The notes beneath the pieces were generated by a model that was given only the letters and a program-made list of their open reading frames with translations, ran no database searches and was not told where the DNA came from. DNA of 64,000 nucleotides, from NCBI RefSeq assembly GCF_001682855.1, contig NZ_MAQW01000001.1, forward strand, positions 1,543,164 to 1,607,163. The letters run 5' to 3'. Shown here piece by piece: positions 61,914 to 64,000 of this stretch. Position numbers and translations under genes: made by a program. The DNA is from Bacillus sp. FJAT-27264 (lineage in GTDB: Bacteria; Bacillota; Bacilli; Paenibacillales; Paenibacillaceae). Every line of letters begins with the position of its first letter. Positions within the stretch are counted from its first letter, which is position 1.

Positions 61914-62885
61914 TTAAAGTAAATCCAGAGCCTTCAGCAAAGCATGCTCACTCGATTTCGCACCTTCCTGAGAATAGTGAGCATTCGGGAACATTGGCGC
62001 CAGATGATGGTAGCCTGGATAGACATGCAGCTCGACCAAAACACCATTATGAACCAGTTGTTTCACGAATAGCAAAGCCTCGTCAACGAATAAATCAATG
62101 CTGCCGATCGTTATAAAAGTAGGCGGTAATCCAGCAAGTGATTTCGCACGTGCCGGCACGTAATATTCACTTACGCCTTCCTGACCTGGTTCATGACCTA
62201 ATACGGATTTCCAGCCAAAATAATTACTTGCTTTGTTCCAAACAAATTCCCCGGCATAAGGATGATCTGGTGCAACACTCGTACGGTCATCCAGCATCGG
62301 ACTGCGCAATCTCAGATGATGAATCTCAAATTCCTTCTGATCCCTTATATACAGAGCCAGACCAGCTGCCAAACCAGCACCGGCACTTGAGCCTGCGACG
62401 GCAACTTTTTTCGGGTCGATTCCCAGTTCTTCCACGTGTTCGATACACCATTTCAGGCCCGAGTAGATATCTTCTAGCTGGCTTGGCTGAACATGCTCCG
62501 GTGCCAGACGGTAATACACAGACACACAACAAAAACCATGCTGCACAGCAAGGGAGGCATTCCCCATACGGTCACCGATTGGACTTCCCATAACCATCCC
62601 GCCGCCGTGAAGCGAATAATATAAAGGCATCTTTTCATATTTTGGCTGCGTAGGTTTAATGATCTCTATACGAACTTCCGGCCCTCCAAAATAACTTGGT
62701 ACCGTTCTTTCTTCAAAGGTAACCGGGAACTTTTCCGTAACATCGATTTTCGGCATCATTTGTGCTTGCTTCATACGTGATTCTATCAGCACAGACGGAG
62801 TAAGATCCGTTGTCGGGAACATATCAAGGGCGCTAACCACTTCTGGATCCACCAGATGTCTGCTTCTGCTTTGCTTTTCACTCAT
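61914..62885 (-). CDS. alpha/beta hydrolase, HSL-type esterase (group IV)
   Basis: About 323 residues. The HSL-family oxyanion motif HGGG is near residues 93-96 and the nucleophile elbow GSSAG near 165-169; DEALLF and PGYHHLAP match the Asp and His positions. No signal peptide is present. Such esterases act on short acyl esters and acetylated sugars or xenobiotics. TTG at 62891 (five bases after GAGAGG) and ATG at 62885 (eleven bases) are both possible starts. It is transcribed alone. Confidence 0.88.
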   Translation of the reverse strand: MSEKQSRSRHLVDPEVVSALDMFPTTDLTPSVLIESRMKQAQMMPKIDVTEKFPVTFEERTVPSYFGGPEVRIEIIKPTQPKYEKMPLYYSLHGGGMVMGSPIGDRMGNASLAVQHGFCCVSVYYRLAPEHVQPSQLEDIYSGLKWCIEHVEELGIDPKKVAVAGSSAGAGLAAGLALYIRDQKEFEIHHLRLRSPMLDDRTSVAPDHPYAGEFVWNKASNYFGWKSVLGHEPGQEGVSEYYVPARAKSLAGLPPTFITIGSIDLFVDEALLFVKQLVHNGVLVELHVYPGYHHLAPMFPNAHYSQEGAKSSEHALLKALDLL

Positions 62886-63002
62886 TGTCAATATATCCTC
62901 TCTCTATATGTCATTGTTCAAACTAGTTGTCTCTATTGTTAGTCTACAGTGTACCCTCCACTCTTAAAATGAACACAATGACTTAGAATCATTTTCGGTA
63001 TA

Positions 63003-63036
63003 AAAAAAGACACTGATGAAGGATGTTCACCAGTGC
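63003..63036 (-). terminator. intrinsic terminator overlapping the small-protein 3' end
   Basis: On the minus strand, CACTG-G-TGAA pairs with TTCA-T-CAGTG around a 5-base loop and continues CTTTTTTT. The first arm includes the last codons of the CD3324-type gene. Confidence 0.85.
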
Positions 63037-63311
63037 TGTTTCTTACTTTTATGTGAATAGACAATTTTCTTAATTGTTTCGATCGAGAGAAAATATTCCT
63101 CGGCGAGTTGCTCGATACTGCTGCCATTTTTAAAAGCAGCTCGGATCGCGACATTACGCTCATCAAGCAACCGTCTCCCGCCGCTCTGACTTCCCCAATG
63201 CTTGTACTCCGTTTCCGGCTTAGGAATGTAGAGCGTTTCTCCCTGAACATATTTTTGAATTTCCATAATTAGCTTTTCGGGTAACACTTTTGCTGCATTA
63301 ATATATTTCAT
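63027..63311 (-). CDS. CD3324-family small protein with HTH-like C-terminus
   Basis: A 94-residue protein that resembles the small, uncharacterised CD3324 family of Firmicutes. KYINAAKVLPEKLIMEIQKY and YIPKPETEYKHWG are distinctive, and the C-terminal half (DERNVAIRAAFKNGSSIEQL, then EEYFLSIETIKKIVYSH) has the shape of a Mor-like helix-turn-helix. AAGGAG lies before the ATG. It may be a small DNA-binding regulator; no target is evident. A copy of the intergenic repeat lies 30 bases upstream. Confidence 0.75.
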   Translation of the reverse strand: MKYINAAKVLPEKLIMEIQKYVQGETLYIPKPETEYKHWGSQSGGRRLLDERNVAIRAAFKNGSSIEQLAEEYFLSIETIKKIVYSHKSKKQHW

Positions 63312-63339
63312 TGTGCCCGCTCCTTATTTTAAAGTTTCC

Positions 63340-63801
63340 AAATAAGGTGCAAAGCCAACATATTAGAAGAGCTTATTTAGCGTTAAAAAAGGTTTTGCCC
63401 CATGCAAAGTAACGCTTTTCTAATACAGGCTTTGCATGAGTGGGAGAAGCACCAGACAATCTTACAAAATTATCCATCTATTAAGCACCCCCTTTTCGGT
63501 AACCATTATATCATAATTTCAAATGTGGCTGTCACGAACAGCACTGCGAGGACAATTGTCTTTATCACGTATATCTTCATCAACGTAGGCTTAAAAAAGT
63601 ATCAAAGTGCAATTAACGGCATTTTCGCACCTTAAATTCCCTGCAGCTACGGGTTAGTGACGATTAGGTGCATTATTGTACCTTAATTCTTCCAGAATAC
63701 CCCGTCCAGCGTGCTTTTTCGAAAAATAAGATACAATAATGCCCTTATTTACCTTATTAGCCTATATTAAAGAAAAATAAGGTACAAAAATGCCGTTAGT
63801 T
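63340..63801. repeat. family of about 25-bp intergenic repeats, five copies in both orientations
   Basis: Consensus AATAAGGTACAAAAATGCC followed by STTA. Plus-strand copies: 63340-63356 (shortened), 63722-63750 and 63772-63801. Minus-strand copies: 63611-63638 and 63664-63688. Opposed copies can pair into stems. No convincing gene was found in 63312-63800. An additional inverted repeat CATGCAAAG/CTTTGCATG spans 63401-63438. Confidence 0.65.
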
Positions 63802-63802
63802 A

Positions 63803-64000
63803 GGGGGGGCCCCCTCTTTTTCATTGTTAAAACGACTGGTGAAGGGGACTGTATCGCTTCTAGTGACATAGGTGGATTTGAACAGCCATGGAATATAGGT
63901 CTTGCTGTCGACACCAAATGTTCCGGCGCTAGCTTTCCTATGGAAAGCTAGCAGGCTAGCGTTTTGCGCCTACAGTCAGTTCCAAACTTCCCCATTCGCT
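63803..64000. other. structured non-coding segment at the window edge
   Basis: After a GGGGGCCCCC block with a following T-run comes a segment without long frames. It holds GCTAGCTTTCC-TAT-GGAAAGCTAGC (63928-63952), an 11-bp perfect stem with a 3-base loop, and a second GCTAGC copy in GGCTAGCG that could compete for pairing. It may be an RNA, an element end or a terminator for a gene beyond the window; I cannot identify it. Confidence 0.45.

Noticed and set aside
63402..63635. 77-codon plus-strand frame in the repeat region
   Set aside because: It has no ribosome site, runs through intergenic repeat copies and an inverted repeat, and resembles no protein family.
1..64000. CRISPR arrays, tRNA and rRNA genes, intact IS elements, prophage genes
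   Set aside because: No regularly spaced identical repeats, no cloverleaf or rRNA signature, and no transposase, integrase or phage structural frame was seen on either strand.

Overview
The window looks like a chromosomal segment of a Paenibacillus-type Firmicute. This is inferred from GC near 50 %, AGGAGG-type ribosome sites with many GTG/TTG starts, a perfect 7-1-7 Fur box, CcpA-type cre sites, and several carbohydrate ABC systems of the LplABC kind paired with AraC, YesN or TetR regulators and glycoside hydrolases. No rRNA, tRNA, CRISPR array, prophage or intact insertion sequence was seen.

Layout. 1-3.8 kb: 3' end of a GH38 alpha-mannosidase, a YesN-type response regulator without a kinase, and a HAD phosphatase. 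4.0-8.7 kb: a sulfonate-type ABC importer whose cluster also holds a LysR regulator with a perfect T-N11-A box and an Ldh_2-family dehydrogenase. 9-10.7 kb: a CocE/NonD hydrolase. 10.8-19.1 kb: a minus-strand operon of two permeases, a binding lipoprotein, a membrane AraC regulator and a GH95 alpha-L-fucosidase, with a cre site in front. 19.4-23.2 kb: a MarR relic, then an OmpR/histidine-kinase pair with a CDP-alcohol phosphatidyltransferase and a DedA protein. 23.3-25.6 kb: TetR, SDR and LOG proteins. 25.6-26.35 kb: a gene-free stretch full of hairpin repeats, with a (TTTGGG)5 tract.

26.35-36.5 kb: a lipoprotein, then two minus-strand transcription units that share an operator: lplB-lplC-lplA-GH2 beta-galactosidase, and tyrosine phosphatase-GH3-TetR. 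The TetR protein probably represses both. 36.7-40.7 kb: a Crp/Fnr-like regulator with an unclear 5' end, and a CUT1 sugar importer behind a promoter palindrome and a cre site. 41-50.3 kb: a nine-gene unit: LacI, ribokinase, a full CUT2 (Rbs-like) importer, an AllA-like protein, an M20 peptidase/amidohydrolase and a GATase1-like protein. This combination suggests use of an N-linked ribose-type or ureido compound and is the best candidate for an undescribed pathway.

50.6-54.7 kb: LysR with a divergent MetX-like hydrolase, an internally deleted MFS relic, and an OYE flavoenzyme followed by its probable TetR repressor, with paired operators. 54.9-59.8 kb: an Nramp transporter, then a Fur-controlled siderophore-binding protein with a fused FhuB permease but no ATPase. 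59.9-63.3 kb: IclR-aldo/keto reductase with palindromic operators, an HSL-type esterase, and a small CD3324-family protein. 63.3-64 kb: at least five copies of a short intergenic repeat and a strongly folded end segment.

Translation starts were moved from the longest reading frame wherever a Shine-Dalgarno sequence clearly favoured an internal codon; each change is stated in the entry. No database searches were possible, so family names rest on motif and architecture recognition.
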